Of a DNA stretch of 64,000 nt, positions 52,324-62,195 are shown one piece after another. Each line of letters begins with the position of its first letter. Positions within the stretch are counted from its first letter, which is position 1. Below the pieces are notes generated by a model, which had not been told where the DNA came from, ran no database searches, and worked only from the letters and a program-made list of their open reading frames with translations. The stretch is from Lacinutrix neustonica (lineage in GTDB: Bacteria; Bacteroidota; Bacteroidia; Flavobacteriales; Flavobacteriaceae): positions 3,203,501 to 3,267,500 of the forward strand of contig NZ_CP113088.1 of the NCBI RefSeq assembly GCF_026625145.1. The letters are read 5' to 3'. Both the position numbers and the translations under genes were made by a program.

Positions 52324-53184
52324 ATGAAATGGCAAGGTAGAAGACAGAGTGGTAACGTTGAAGATCGACGTGGCATGAGTGGTAAAGGTAAACTGGCAGC
52401 AGGAGGAGGTCTTGTTGCTGTTATAGTTATTCTTTTGCAACTTTTTGGAGGTGAAACAGGACAGCAATTAGCGCCTATGATTGAGCAAATAGGAAATGGC
52501 CAAGTGACACAGCAAGTAGAACAGCGTGAGTTGACCAATGATGAAAAGGTAATGGGGAACTTTATGGCAACTGTTTTAGCAGATACCGAGGATGTTTGGA
52601 ATCAGATTTTCAGGGAAAATAATCTTGGTAATTATAAAGAGCCAACCATGGTGTTGTTTACAGATGCGGTAAGTACAGGTTGTGGTAATGCCACTGCTGC
52701 ATCAGGACCATTTTACTGTCCTGCAGGTCAAAAAGTGTATATGGATTTGGCATTTTTTGATGAGTTAAAAACACGTTTTGGTGCTAAAGGCGGCGATTTT
52801 GCTATCGCGTATGTTACCGCTCATGAAGTAGGACATCACGTTCAAACACTTTTAGGAACATCTAATAAAGTGAGACAATTACAAGCGCAAACGAGCAAAA
52901 CGGAGGCTAATAAATTATCTGTAGCTCAAGAGCTGCAAGCAGATTTTTATGCTGGACTTTGGGCGCACTACAATAAAGAGTATTTAGAAGCTGGAGATAT
53001 TGAAGAAGCCATGAGTGCTGCCAATGCTGTTGGTGATGATGCTATTCAAAAAAGAACAAGAGGAAGTGTGAATTCTGATAGCTTTACCCATGGTACCTCA
53101 AGACAACGTATGGAGTGGTTCATGAAAGGGTATAATACAGGTGATATTAGAAATGGCGATACCTTTTTAGTACTTATAGATTAA
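52324..53184 (+). CDS. Neutral zinc metallopeptidase (YpfJ/zinc_peptidase family)
   Basis: 286 aa. The start is the ATG at 52324 (MKWQGRRQSGNVEDRRG), just downstream of paaI. Basic N-terminus, one membrane helix (LAAGGGLVAVIVILLQLFGG), then a peptidase domain with the zinc motif AHEVGHHVQTLLG (HExxH, near residue 167) and the third ligand in ELQADFYAGLWAHY. A conserved Cys-rich segment (STGCGNATAASGPFYCP) precedes it. The role is unknown. It is not a phenylacetate enzyme, and sits between paaI and the thiolase. Confidence 0.93.
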   Translation: MKWQGRRQSGNVEDRRGMSGKGKLAAGGGLVAVIVILLQLFGGETGQQLAPMIEQIGNGQVTQQVEQRELTNDEKVMGNFMATVLADTEDVWNQIFRENNLGNYKEPTMVLFTDAVSTGCGNATAASGPFYCPAGQKVYMDLAFFDELKTRFGAKGGDFAIAYVTAHEVGHHVQTLLGTSNKVRQLQAQTSKTEANKLSVAQELQADFYAGLWAHYNKEYLEAGDIEEAMSAANAVGDDAIQKRTRGSVNSDSFTHGTSRQRMEWFMKGYNTGDIRNGDTFLVLID

Positions 53185-53247
53185 AAAGGAAATAGAAGTA
53201 ATCTCGTAATCTTTTCACAGCTTACAGGTGATAAAATGAAAACAATA

Positions 53248-53273
53248 AGATTCGTGCCTTAGCGCGAATGACA
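53248..53273. repeat. Short dispersed palindrome upstream of the thiolase gene
   Basis: AGATTCGTGCCTTAGCGCGAATGACA forms an imperfect hairpin (GATTCGtGC / GCgCGAATG) ending 8 bases before the ATG at 53281. Same family as the other short palindromes in this region. Confidence 0.6.
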
Positions 53274-53280
53274 CAAACTT

Positions 53281-54495
53281 ATGAAAGAAGCATATATAAT
53301 AGACGGCATTAGAACGCCAATAGGAAATTACAAAGGCACATTATCGGCTGTTCGTACAGATGATTTAGGCGCACTAGTGATTGAAGAAATTGTAAAACGT
53401 AATCCAAGCATTCCAAAAGACGCTTATGACGATGTCATTATGGGGTGTGCCAATCAAGCAGGAGAAGACAATCGTAATGTCGCTCGTATGTCATCATTGT
53501 TAGCAGGATTACCATTTACAGTGCCAGGAGAAACCGTAAATCGCTTATGTAGTTCGGGATTATCGGCAATAATTCATGCCAATCGCGCTATAAAAGCAGG
53601 AGACGGCGATCTTTTTATTTCCGGAGGTGTTGAAAACATGACACGAGGTCCCTATGTTATGGCAAAACCATCATCGGCATTTGGAGGAGATTCAAAACTT
53701 TACGATTCAACGTTTGGATGGCGTTTTGTAAACCCTAAAATGCAAGCGTTATATGGCACAGATGGGATGGGGAATACCGCTGAAAATCTAGTGGAGAAAT
53801 ATAATATTTCTCGTGAAGACCAAGATAAGTTTGCGAATTGGAGCCAAATGAAGGCTACCAAAGCACAAGAAAATGGACGCTTGGCAAAAGAGATCGTTAC
53901 TGTTGAAATACCACAACGAAAAAAAGACCCCATTAAGTTTTCAAAAGATGAGTTTGTAAAACCAACCACTACTTTAGACGTTTTAGGAAAACTACGTCCA
54001 GCCTTTAAAAAAGAAGGCGGAAGTGTGACGGCAGGAAATGCTTCAGGCTTAAATGATGGTGCTGCGGCTACAATAATTGCTTCCGAAGCGGCCGTAAAAA
54101 AATACAATTTAAAACCCTTAGCCGTAATAGTGAGTTCTGCTGTCGTGGGCGTGGAGCCAAGAATTATGGGTATTGGTCCTGTGGAAGCTTCAAATAAAGC
54201 ACTAGCGAAAGCAGGATTGACCATGGATGATATGGATATTATTGAGCTTAACGAAGCCTTTGCAGCGCAAGCATTAGCGTGCACGAGAGCTTGGGGGTTA
54301 GCAGACGATGATCCAAGATTAAATCCAAATGGAGGCGCTATAGCAATTGGTCACCCGTTAGGCGTTACAGGCACGAGAATCGCCTATTCTGCAGCTTTAG
54401 AATTGATAGAGCAAAACAAACGTTTTGCATTAATTACCATGTGTATTGGTGTGGGACAAGGCTATGCAGCTATTATTGAAAATGTAAATAAATAA
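53281..54495 (+). CDS. pcaF: 3-oxoadipyl-CoA/acetyl-CoA thiolase
   Basis: 404 aa, intact. Start MKEAYIIDGIRTPIGNYKGTLSAVRTDDLGALVIEEIV matches PcaF/PaaJ thiolases. Active residues: Cys in ETVNRLCSSGLSAI (residue ~91), His in GGAIAIGHPLGVTGTR, and the second Cys in TMCIGVGQGYA. It cleaves 3-oxoadipyl-CoA into succinyl-CoA and acetyl-CoA, the last step of the pathway. Located after the zinc protease. Confidence 0.95.
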   Translation: MKEAYIIDGIRTPIGNYKGTLSAVRTDDLGALVIEEIVKRNPSIPKDAYDDVIMGCANQAGEDNRNVARMSSLLAGLPFTVPGETVNRLCSSGLSAIIHANRAIKAGDGDLFISGGVENMTRGPYVMAKPSSAFGGDSKLYDSTFGWRFVNPKMQALYGTDGMGNTAENLVEKYNISREDQDKFANWSQMKATKAQENGRLAKEIVTVEIPQRKKDPIKFSKDEFVKPTTTLDVLGKLRPAFKKEGGSVTAGNASGLNDGAAATIIASEAAVKKYNLKPLAVIVSSAVVGVEPRIMGIGPVEASNKALAKAGLTMDDMDIIELNEAFAAQALACTRAWGLADDDPRLNPNGGAIAIGHPLGVTGTRIAYSAALELIEQNKRFALITMCIGVGQGYAAIIENVNK

Positions 54496-54670
54496 GGTAT
54501 GGGCGTTATCGCTAGGGTTACGTTTCACTGCTCGCGCGTTACGAAAAGGTCTAACAGACCGTTTAACGTCGTAGCCATTAGCTGTCTTCACAAATAATAG
54601 AGATATGAATTGTTAAGGTACGTATCAACTAAGTTTTTTAATATTAAAACTTAGTGAATAATAAAGATTT

Positions 54671-54696
54671 GTCATTCCGCAGTTGATGCGGAATCT
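54671..54696. repeat. Short dispersed palindrome upstream of paaZ
   Basis: GTCATTCCGCAGTTGATGCGGAATCT: stem ATTCCGC / GCGGAAT. It is the reverse orientation of the other copies, 16 bases before the paaZ ATG. It lies in the 217-base gap between pcaF and paaZ. Confidence 0.6.
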
Positions 54697-54712
54697 ACAA
54701 TAAAGTAAAAAC

Positions 54713-57252
54713 ATGAATAAAATACAACACTATGTCCAAGGACAATGGACAAGCGGAAAAGAAGAAGGCACACCCATTTTAGATGCGATCACAGGCGATG
54801 CGTTTACCAGCATTGCTATTGAAGGGCTTGACATTCCTGAAATTCTTAACTACGGGAGAACAAAAGGAGGCGAAGTCCTTCGGAAAATGACCTTTCAAGA
54901 ACGTGGGAACATGCTTAAAAGTTTGGCATTATATCTTACTAAACGTAAAGAACAGTTTTACGAACTCAGTTATAGAACTGGGGCAACGCGTGTGGATAGT
55001 TGGATTGATATTGAAGGGGGATTTGGAAACTTATTTGCCAATGCGTCTTTAAGAAAATTATTTCCTAACCAACCCTATCATGTGGAAGGAGAACCTATTG
55101 ATCTTTCACGTGGCGGACGTTTTATGGCACATCATATCATGGTGCCCAAAAAAGGCGTGGCCGTGCATATCAATGCTTTTAATTTTCCAGTTTGGGGCAT
55201 GCTAGAAAAATGTGCAGTCAATTGGATGGCTGGAGTACCAGCAATAGTTTTACCAGCGCCATCATCTTCATATCTCGGCAGAAGCTGTTGCTAAAGAAAT
55301 TATTGCTTCAGGGATTTTACCTGAAGGGGCATTACAGATTATAAACGGAACCGTAAAAAATATTTTAGATACGGTAGAATCTCAAGATGTTGTGACCTTC
55401 ACCGGTTCTGCACAAACAGGACGTTTATTAAAAGCACACCCAAGGCTCATTCAGGAATCTGTACCCTTCACAATGGAGGCCGATTCTTTAAATGCTTCTA
55501 TTTTAGGTGAGGATGCGGTGCCTGGAACACCGGAGTTTGATTTGTTTATCAAAGAAGTGAGAAATGAAATGACCGCCAAGGCTGGACAAAAATGTACAGC
55601 CATTAGACGTATTATCGTTCCGTGAAAATGTAGTTGAAGAGGTTCAAGTCGCATTAGGCAAAGCCTTAGATAAAGTTACCATAGGTGATCCCGGACTTAA
55701 AGAAGTACGCATGGGGTCTTTAGTAAGTCATCAACAGGTGCAAGCCGTTAGAGACTCGGTAAACGATTTGGCAAAAGAAGCTCAGATTGTGTATGGTAAT
55801 TTAGATACAATAGAAACTATTGGGGCAGATGCCAAGAAAGGCGCTTTCATTAGTCCGATTTTATTAAGAGCAGACCATCCGTTTCAGAATACTGTTATTC
55901 ATGAGCGTGAAGCTTTCGGACCAGTGAGTACCATTATGCCATATAAGAACTTAGATGAAGCCATTACGCTTGCACAAATGGGTAAGGGCTCTTTAGTATC
56001 ATCTATTGCAACAAATGATGATAAAATTGCGAAAGACTATGTCGTTAATGCCGCAAGTCACCACGGAAGAATACTAGTTATTAATAGAGAAAGTGCCAAA
56101 GAAAGTACAGGTCATGGCTCTCCATTACCATACTTGGTTCATGGTGGTCCCGGACGTGCCGGAGGTGGTGAGGAAATGGGAGGCATGCGTGGTATTAAGC
56201 ATTACTTACAGCGTACCGCTATTCAAGGTTCACCAACCACCATTACGGAAATCACAGGAATTTATCAGCAAAACGCAAAATATAAGGAAGCAGAACAACA
56301 TCCCTTTAAATACCATTGGGAAGACATTCAACCAGGAATGTCGCTAAAGACACATAAACGTACATTTACTGATACAGATATCATGAACTTTGCCAATTTA
56401 ACTTGGGATCATTTCTATGCACATACTGATATTACGTCTTTAGATGGAAGTATTTTCGAGAAAAGAACGGCCCATGGTTATTTCATTATTTCAGCAGCAG
56501 CTGGTTTATTTGTGTATCCAAACAAAGGACCTGTTGCAGCAAATTATGGGTTAGATAGTATTCGGTTTTTACGACCATTATATCATAACGATACCATATA
56601 TGTAAGATTGACTTGTAAGGAAAAAGTAGATCGTGATGTCACATCAGCAGAGCATCCAAGCGGTATTGTAAAATGGCATGTAGAAGTGTTTGATGCTAAT
56701 TTTGAAAATAGACCGGAAAAGAATAAAACAGAAAAAGATAGTCCTTTGGTTGCTGTGGCAACGATTCTAACTATGGTTGAGAAAAAGCAGGAAACTTTTG
56801 TTGAAATGACTTCAGAAAAAATCGATGCCTGTTTAAATAATTTAAAAGCAGATGCGAAACCAAAATGGGGAATCATGACGCCACAACATATGATTGAGCA
56901 TTTAGAATATACTTATAAAATTGCCTCAGGAGACCTTCAGGATTTTGAAATAGCAACCCCGGAGAAAATTTTAGAGAAGGTTCATCATAGCCTTTATAAT
57001 TATGAGAAATTCCCGAAAAATTCAAGGTTCCCGTTGTTAGAAAAAGATACTTTAGAGGTATTAAAGCATCCAGATTTAGAAACAGCTATAGAAAAATTTA
57101 AAGGACAAAGAGAAAGGTATATCGAGTATTTTAAAGAATATCCGGACGCTAAGTTGAAAAATTTAGTCTTCGGAGAATTGAACAGATATGAATCGTATTT
57201 ACTAGAACGAAAGCATTTAAATCATCACTTTGAACAGTTTGGGCTTTTGTAA
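54713..57252 (+). CDS. paaZ: Bifunctional PaaZ (aldehyde dehydrogenase plus MaoC hydratase) with DUF1569-like C-terminal extension (frameshifted)
   Basis: ~846 aa. ALDH domain ([23 protein letters not shown]; Cys in [15 protein letters not shown]) oxidises the ring-opening semialdehyde; the MaoC domain ([19 protein letters not shown], near residue 560) performs hydrolytic ring cleavage. After the usual end (~residue 685) the same frame continues for ~160 aa as [22 protein letters not shown]... to LNHHFEQFG, a DinB/DUF1569-like domain. Lesions: inserted T at 55275 (TATCTCGGCAG, repair TATCCGGCAG) and inserted T at 55623 (GTTCCGTGAAAA, repair GTTCCGGAAAA). Typical PaaZ is ~680 aa. Confidence 0.93.
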
Positions 57253-57310
57253 GTCCAAACTGGTCGAAGCTTCCGAGAAATCGGAAGTCTCATAAATAAG
57301 ACTTCAAAAG

Positions 57311-57595
57311 ATGAAACATTACGTCTACATAATCACCAATAAAAAAGATGGCGTTTTGTATATTGGAGAAACAAAAGATTTAAAGAAAAGAATATATCAA
57401 CATAAAAATAAAGTCCACCCAACGACGTTTTCAGCAAGATATAATTTAGACAAACTTATATATTCAGAAGAATTTGAAACAGAAGCAAAAGCTAAATTAA
57501 GAGAAAAGCAAATGAAAAAGTGGAATAGAGATTGGAAAATTGAATTGATAGAGAAATTGAATCCTAATTGGACGGATTTACATACAGAAATATAA
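57311..57595 (+). CDS. GIY-YIG nuclease family protein
   Basis: 94 aa, intact. Single GIY-YIG domain (HYVYIITNKKDGVLYIGETKDLKKRIYQHK) with the conserved Arg and downstream Glu (EKQMKKWNRDWKIELIEKLNP). It is like the small UvrC-fold nucleases scattered through Flavobacteria. It has no catabolic role and lies between paaZ and paaF, preceded by a hairpin (CTTCCGAgaaaTCGGAAG, 57269-57286) and followed by another dispersed palindrome. It is a likely mobile insertion. Confidence 0.9.
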   Translation: MKHYVYIITNKKDGVLYIGETKDLKKRIYQHKNKVHPTTFSARYNLDKLIYSEEFETEAKAKLREKQMKKWNRDWKIELIEKLNPNWTDLHTEI

Positions 57596-57612
57596 GTTTA
57601 ACACATAAAAAC

Positions 57613-57650
57613 AGATTCCCGTTTTCACGGGAACACGCAAGCGTGATGAC
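57613..57650. repeat. Short dispersed palindrome spanning the paaF start
   Basis: AGATTCCCGTTTTCACGGGA is a hairpin (TTCCCGT / ACGGGAA), followed by ACACGCAAGCGTGATGACAG with a second small hairpin (ACGC / GCGT). It overlaps the paaF ATG at 57646. Same family as the others. Confidence 0.6.
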
Positions 57651-58397
57651 AGAACCATACGTAAAAATAAACATAGAAAACGAAGTAGGATACATAGAAT
57701 TTTTTCATCCGGCACATAATTCGCTACCAGGCGATATATTAGCAAAATTGGCACAAACCATTACAGAAGCAGGCCATAACAATGACATAAAAGTTATTGT
57801 TCTAAAAAGTGGGAAAGACAGAACCTTTTGTGCGGGGGCTAGCTTTAAAGAATTGATTAATATTAATGACGAGGCTACTGGAAAAGTCTTCTTTTCGGTT
57901 TTGCAAATGTTATTAATGCCATGCGTAAATGTCCTAAGTTTATTATTGGGCGTATTCAAGGTAAAACTGTAGGCGGCGGTGTTGGATTAGCGGCGTCCAC
58001 GGATTACTGTATGGCTACAAAATTTGCAGCTATTAAATTAAGTGAGTTAAATATTGGTATTGGACCGTTTGTGGTTGGACCAGCAATAGAACGTAAAATG
58101 GGATTGAGTGCCATGTCACAAATCGCTATTGATGCCAATACGTTTTACTCCGCAGAATGGGCTAAAGAGAAAGGCTTATTTACTCAAGTGTATGAAAGTA
58201 CAGAGGCACTTGATGACGCAGTAAAAGCAACAGCCGAACATCTATGCACCTATAATACAGAAGCCATGCTAGAAATGAAAAGAGTCTTTTGGTCAGGGAC
58301 AGACGATTGGGATCAACTCCTAGCAGAACGTGCCAAAACCAGTGGACGATTAGTGCTTTCAGCGTTTACAAAAGAAAAATTAAAAGGCTTTAAATAA
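57646..58397 (+). CDS. paaF: Enoyl-CoA hydratase PaaF (frameshifted)
   Basis: ~251 aa, crotonase fold, hydrates 2,3-dehydroadipyl-CoA. Start at 57646 (MTEPYVKINIENEVGYIEF), after the palindrome. FCAGASFKELININ (oxyanion hole) and GGGVGLAASTDYCMAT. One base is missing at 57896 (TTTTCGGTTTT, repair TTTTCCGGTTTT), giving VFFSGFANVINAMRKCPKFIIGRIQGKTVGGG. The repaired length matches the family. It is followed by a minus-strand hypothetical gene. Confidence 0.92.
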
Positions 58398-58405
58398 GCC
58401 TATAT

Positions 58406-58696
58406 TTATGCTATGTAAACGACCGATTTTATAGGTAGGGTTACCCCTTGTTTTAGTACAACAAAGTCTGTAGTTAAAGCCCGGATGGTTGTATTAACGT
58501 GCCGCAAGTTGTTATTCTCATCTTTAAAATAAATGCGAACTTTACCTTTAGATAAATTCCCTAATTGAGTGGCACGATTAAGGTAATGTGATCTCAATAC
58601 GCGAGCTCTAGTAGACTGTAATGTTTCTAAGTTTGAGAATTTTAATTGTGGAATAGCTTCTTTTTCAATACTAGAAGAGGGGGTTAATACGGTCAT
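58406..58696 (-). CDS. Conserved hypothetical protein, 96 aa
   Basis: 96 aa, soluble and basic, with a helical N-terminal part (QLKFSNLETLQSTRARVLRSHYL) and a beta-rich C-terminal part (GKVRIYFKDENNNLRHVNTTIRALTTDFVVLKQGVTLPIKSVVYIA). The C-terminal half has the look of a small SH3- or Sm-like strand set. Probably a Flavobacteriaceae-specific protein; I do not recognise a family. It lies opposite the paa genes, tail to tail with paaF. Confidence 0.6.
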   Translation of the reverse strand: MTVLTPSSSIEKEAIPQLKFSNLETLQSTRARVLRSHYLNRATQLGNLSKGKVRIYFKDENNNLRHVNTTIRALTTDFVVLKQGVTLPIKSVVYIA

Positions 58697-58801
58697 AATT
58701 TTGGGGCTTTATGAGATTAGTAGGTAGGTTTGATATAATGTATCATGCTTAAATATAATTATAATATGTTTACATAACGAATTAACTTAAGAAAATAATT
58801 T

Positions 58802-59398
58802 ATGACTTATTCATTCAAAGGCTTCATTCCCGTCGTTCACGAATCTAGTTTTGTGCATCCTTTGGCTGCAGTAACAGGCAACGTTATTATTGGGAAACAG
58901 TGCTATATTGGACCAGGAGCAGCCATTCGTGCTGATTGGGGTCAAATTATTTTAGAAGATGGCGTTAATGTTCAGGAAAATTGTACCATACATATGTTTC
59001 CAGGGAAATCCATCACGCTCAAAGAAAGCGCACATGTAGGTCATGGCGCTATTATTCATGGGGCTAATTTAGGTAGAAATTGTTTGATTGGGATGAATTC
59101 GGTTATCATGGACGATGCCGAAATTGGAGATGAGAGTATCGTAGGTGCTATGACATTTGTAAAGGCAGAAACTAAAATTCCTAAGCGTAGTTTGGTGGTG
59201 GGAAACCCAGCAAAAGTAATTAAGCAAGTGAGTGACGAGATGATTGCTTGGAAAACGAAAGGGACAGCACTCTATCAACAATTGCCTGCGGATTGTCACG
59301 AAACACTAAAAGAAGTAGAACCATTAAGAGCGGTTCCAAAAGATCGACCTGCACAAGACGAAGTCTATAAAACGTTGAGAGATGCGTTTAAAAAATAA
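58802..59398 (+). CDS. paaY: PaaY/gamma-carbonic-anhydrase-type hexapeptide-repeat protein
   Basis: 198 aa, intact, left-handed beta-helix of hexapeptide repeats (VIIGKQCYIGPGAAIRADWG, VNVQENCTIHMF, AHVGHGAIIHGANLGRNCLIGMNSVI). His residues in the order HMF..HVGHGAIIHG are the metal ligands of the gamma-CA fold. PaaY is proposed as a thioesterase that removes inhibitory CoA adducts. Last gene of the paa cluster. Confidence 0.9.
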   Translation: MTYSFKGFIPVVHESSFVHPLAAVTGNVIIGKQCYIGPGAAIRADWGQIILEDGVNVQENCTIHMFPGKSITLKESAHVGHGAIIHGANLGRNCLIGMNSVIMDDAEIGDESIVGAMTFVKAETKIPKRSLVVGNPAKVIKQVSDEMIAWKTKGTALYQQLPADCHETLKEVEPLRAVPKDRPAQDEVYKTLRDAFKK

Positions 59399-59564
59399 TT
59401 ATATTTAATAGTTTTTACAATCTTCTTATTTTGGAGTACTAATAGTCAATTTAAACTACCTCTTTTTTTGACATGGGAAAAAACCAAAGAGAATCAAAAC
59501 GATTAACAAATGAATTCTAGAATACGAATAAAAAAGTCAATTAGAATTAAACAAAACGTAACGA

Positions 59565-59993
59565 ATGACAAAAAGCAAACTATTTTATAGTATTTTAATT
59601 GGAGTTATGATTTTCTCGGCTTGTTCGAGTGATGATGACTCAAGTGTTAATGTTAGTGATGATGCTATAATTATTGGAAAATGGAAAACCTATAAACACT
59701 TTGAATCAAATATAGAAGTTGAAATTGAATTCTGTGGGAGTTTTTTTATTACCGAGTATAATGTCAATAAATCTGTTGGCGGTTTTAATTTTGATCCTGA
59801 TAATTATCCAATTAGTTGCGGATTATCGGTGTATGAATTTGGCTGGAATTGGGTAAATAGAGGCAATGGAATCTACGAAATACGGTATATGGAAGAAGAG
59901 GGAACATATTATAAGTTTTCTAAAGAAGGAGACAGATTAGTTCGTGAATTCCCTGATGGTATAACAAAAATAATTTATAACCCATTTAACTAA
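59565..59993 (+). CDS. Lipocalin-like lipoprotein
   Basis: 142 aa. Lipoprotein signal (LFYSILIGVMIFSACSS, lipid Cys at ~20), a Ser/Asp linker, then IIIGKWKTYKHFESNIEVEIEFCGSFFI, resembling the start of lipocalin-like domains common in Bacteroidota lipoproteins. C-terminal GDRLVREFPDGITKIIYNP. No close family is certain. Standalone gene, 166 bases after paaY. Confidence 0.7.
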   Translation: MTKSKLFYSILIGVMIFSACSSDDDSSVNVSDDAIIIGKWKTYKHFESNIEVEIEFCGSFFITEYNVNKSVGGFNFDPDNYPISCGLSVYEFGWNWVNRGNGIYEIRYMEEEGTYYKFSKEGDRLVREFPDGITKIIYNPFN

Positions 59994-60151
59994 AAAGTTA
60001 AGCTAAGGCTTATAGAATTTAGTGTTTGGTTGTGACCTGTTTAGTAGTTTCGAAGGGATTTTCTATGATGTTTTCTATTTTTACTAATCTAGTTGCGCAA
60101 ATTTGTACTGATCGTATGTGTAACCATTGAATACATAAAGGGTAGGCCTCA

Positions 60152-60625
60152 TTAAACCCGACTCAAATCAATCTCATTAGTTTCTTTTCCTGTCGATAAG
60201 GTGATCAAACTCTGTACGTTTCCTAAATACGGGAGCAAGGTTAGCTTCGTAATAATAAAAGTTTCGTAAGCCTCAATGTCTTCAACAACCAATTTTAGTA
60301 AATAATCAAAGTTTCCACTGACTCTGTGGCACTCAATAACTTCGGGGAAGTTATTGATTTGGGTTACAAATTTTTCTAAATAACTCCTAGTATGGCCCTG
60401 CAAGGTAATGCCGATAAAAACGGTTTGTTTTAGGCCTATTTTTTTATTGTTTAAAAGGGCCACATACTTTTTAATATATCCTTGTTTTTCTAATTTTTTA
60501 ATGCGTTCAAAAACAGGAGTGGTGGTCATTCCTAATTCGGTAGCAATACTTTTAGTCGTCCTGTTACTATTCTGCTGAAGCAGAGACAGAATTTTAGTGT
60601 CTATTTTGTCCAAGTGATGCTGCAT
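60152..60625 (-). CDS. Lrp/AsnC family transcriptional regulator
   Basis: 157 aa. N-terminal winged helix (LDKIDTKILSLLQQNSNRTTKSIATELGMTTTPVFERIKKLEKQGYI) and a C-terminal RAM domain (GLKQTVFIGITLQGHTRSYLEKFVTQIN...VEDIEAYETFIITKL). It responds to amino acids in the family. It is divergent from the 2-oxoacid dehydrogenase E2 gene (170 bases), the probable target. Confidence 0.95.
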   Translation of the reverse strand: MQHHLDKIDTKILSLLQQNSNRTTKSIATELGMTTTPVFERIKKLEKQGYIKKYVALLNNKKIGLKQTVFIGITLQGHTRSYLEKFVTQINNFPEVIECHRVSGNFDYLLKLVVEDIEAYETFIITKLTLLPYLGNVQSLITLSTGKETNEIDLSRV

Positions 60626-60795
60626 AAGAAAAATGTTATTTATAAGGCTGTAAATATAAGTTTTAAAGAATTAAAAACTTAATGTGAGGTATAAATAAGA
60701 ATGTTATTCTTAATATGGTTTAAAACAAAGATTTTAACATATTTAAATGAAGAAAATAATTAATTTTATTTCTTTAAAACTAATAACATATAGCA

Positions 60796-62099
60796 TTGGC
60801 AGAATTTCAACTTAAAATGCCCAAAATGGGTGAAAGTATTACTGAAGGAACTATTATCAATTGGTTAATTTCTGAAGGTGAAAGCTTCAATGAAGGAGAC
60901 ATCATTTTAGAAGTGGCCACAGATAAAGTAGATAATGAAGTACCGGCACCCGCAGCAGGCACCTTATTGAAAACATTATTTCAAGCCAAAGATGTTGTGC
61001 CTGTGGGGGGAGTTATGGCTATTCCGGAGGTTTCAACCGAAGCTAAGTCTGAAAAGAAAGTAACAGAAGAAGCAGAAAAACCAACCAACTTAGCTAAGAA
61101 AAAAGAGCTGAAGCGACCAAGGTTGCTTTCAGGAGCAACTGAAACTTCAAAAGCTTTTAGTACCTCTAATTCAAACACATTCTTTTCGCCATTAATTATA
61201 GAAATAGCAAAAACACATCATATTAGTTTTGAAGAACTAGCGCGCATTCCAGCAACTGGAGGCGAAGGGAGGCTGCGTAAAAGTGATGTCTTTCAGTATA
61301 TAGAGGAAGGCCGGCCTTTTAAAGGCGCGCAACCAGTTGTTGAAAAAGACCCAACCGCTTACAGAATACCACAATTAAGCTTTGATAAAGGTCAAGGAAA
61401 AGTGATTGAAATGGATCGCATGCGTCAAATGATTGCAGATCATATGGTGTACTCAAAACATACCGCTCCACATGTGACCGCTTATGTGGAAGCCGATTTA
61501 ACCCATATGGTAAACTGGCGAAATGCTAATAAAAAAGCTTTCGAAGAGAAATATGGAGAACGCTTAACGTTTACGCCATTATTTGTAGAAGCTGTAGCAA
61601 AAGCGGTTAAAGATTTCCCTAACATCAATGCTTCTGTTGATGGCAATACCATTATTGTAAAAGAAGCAATTAATATTGGTATGGCAACTGCTTTGCCAAG
61701 TGGAAATCTCATTGTTCCCGTTGTAAAAAATGCAGATACCAAAGACTTAAAAGCATTAGCGGCAAACGTAAATGAACTCGCAAAAAAAGCGAGGGACAAT
61801 AAGTTAGCCGGCGATGATATAAAAGGAAGTACGTTTACGATTTCTAATGTAGGTACCTTTGGAAGTGTGATGGGGACCCCCATAATTAATCAACCAGAAG
61901 TCGCCATTTTAGCGTTAGGAATCATTAAAAAAAGACCGAAGTCATAAGCTCAGAAGCCGGTGATGAAATTGCGATTAGAAGCATGATGTACTTGTCACTA
62001 TCCTTTGATCATCGTGTAGTTGATGGCTTTTTAGGAGGTTCATTTGTACGTCGTGTTGCAGATTATTTTGAGCAATTTGATGTTAATAGAAAAATATAG
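60796..62099 (+). CDS. bkdB: Branched-chain 2-oxoacid dehydrogenase E2 (dihydrolipoamide acyltransferase; frameshifted)
   Basis: ~435 aa. A TTG at 60796 is the best start (MAEFQLKMPKMGESITEGTI). One lipoyl domain (ATDKVDNEV, Lys at ~43), an E3-binding domain (FSPLIIEIAKTHHISFEELARI) and a catalytic domain with SFDHRVVDGFLGG. A lost G at 61938 (AGACCGAAG, repair AGACCGGAAG) restores IIKKRPEVISSEAGDEIAIRSMM; the stop is then at 62097-62099. It transfers the acyl group from E1 to CoA. Substrate type (branched-chain) is inferred from ilvE next door. Confidence 0.9.
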
Positions 62100-62195
62100 A
62101 GCATTTGTTATTACAACCATCACGTTGAGTGCCATTGTAATACAAGCAGCAATGAATACCGTTTCCAGATCGCGTGAAACGACAAATAATTATCG

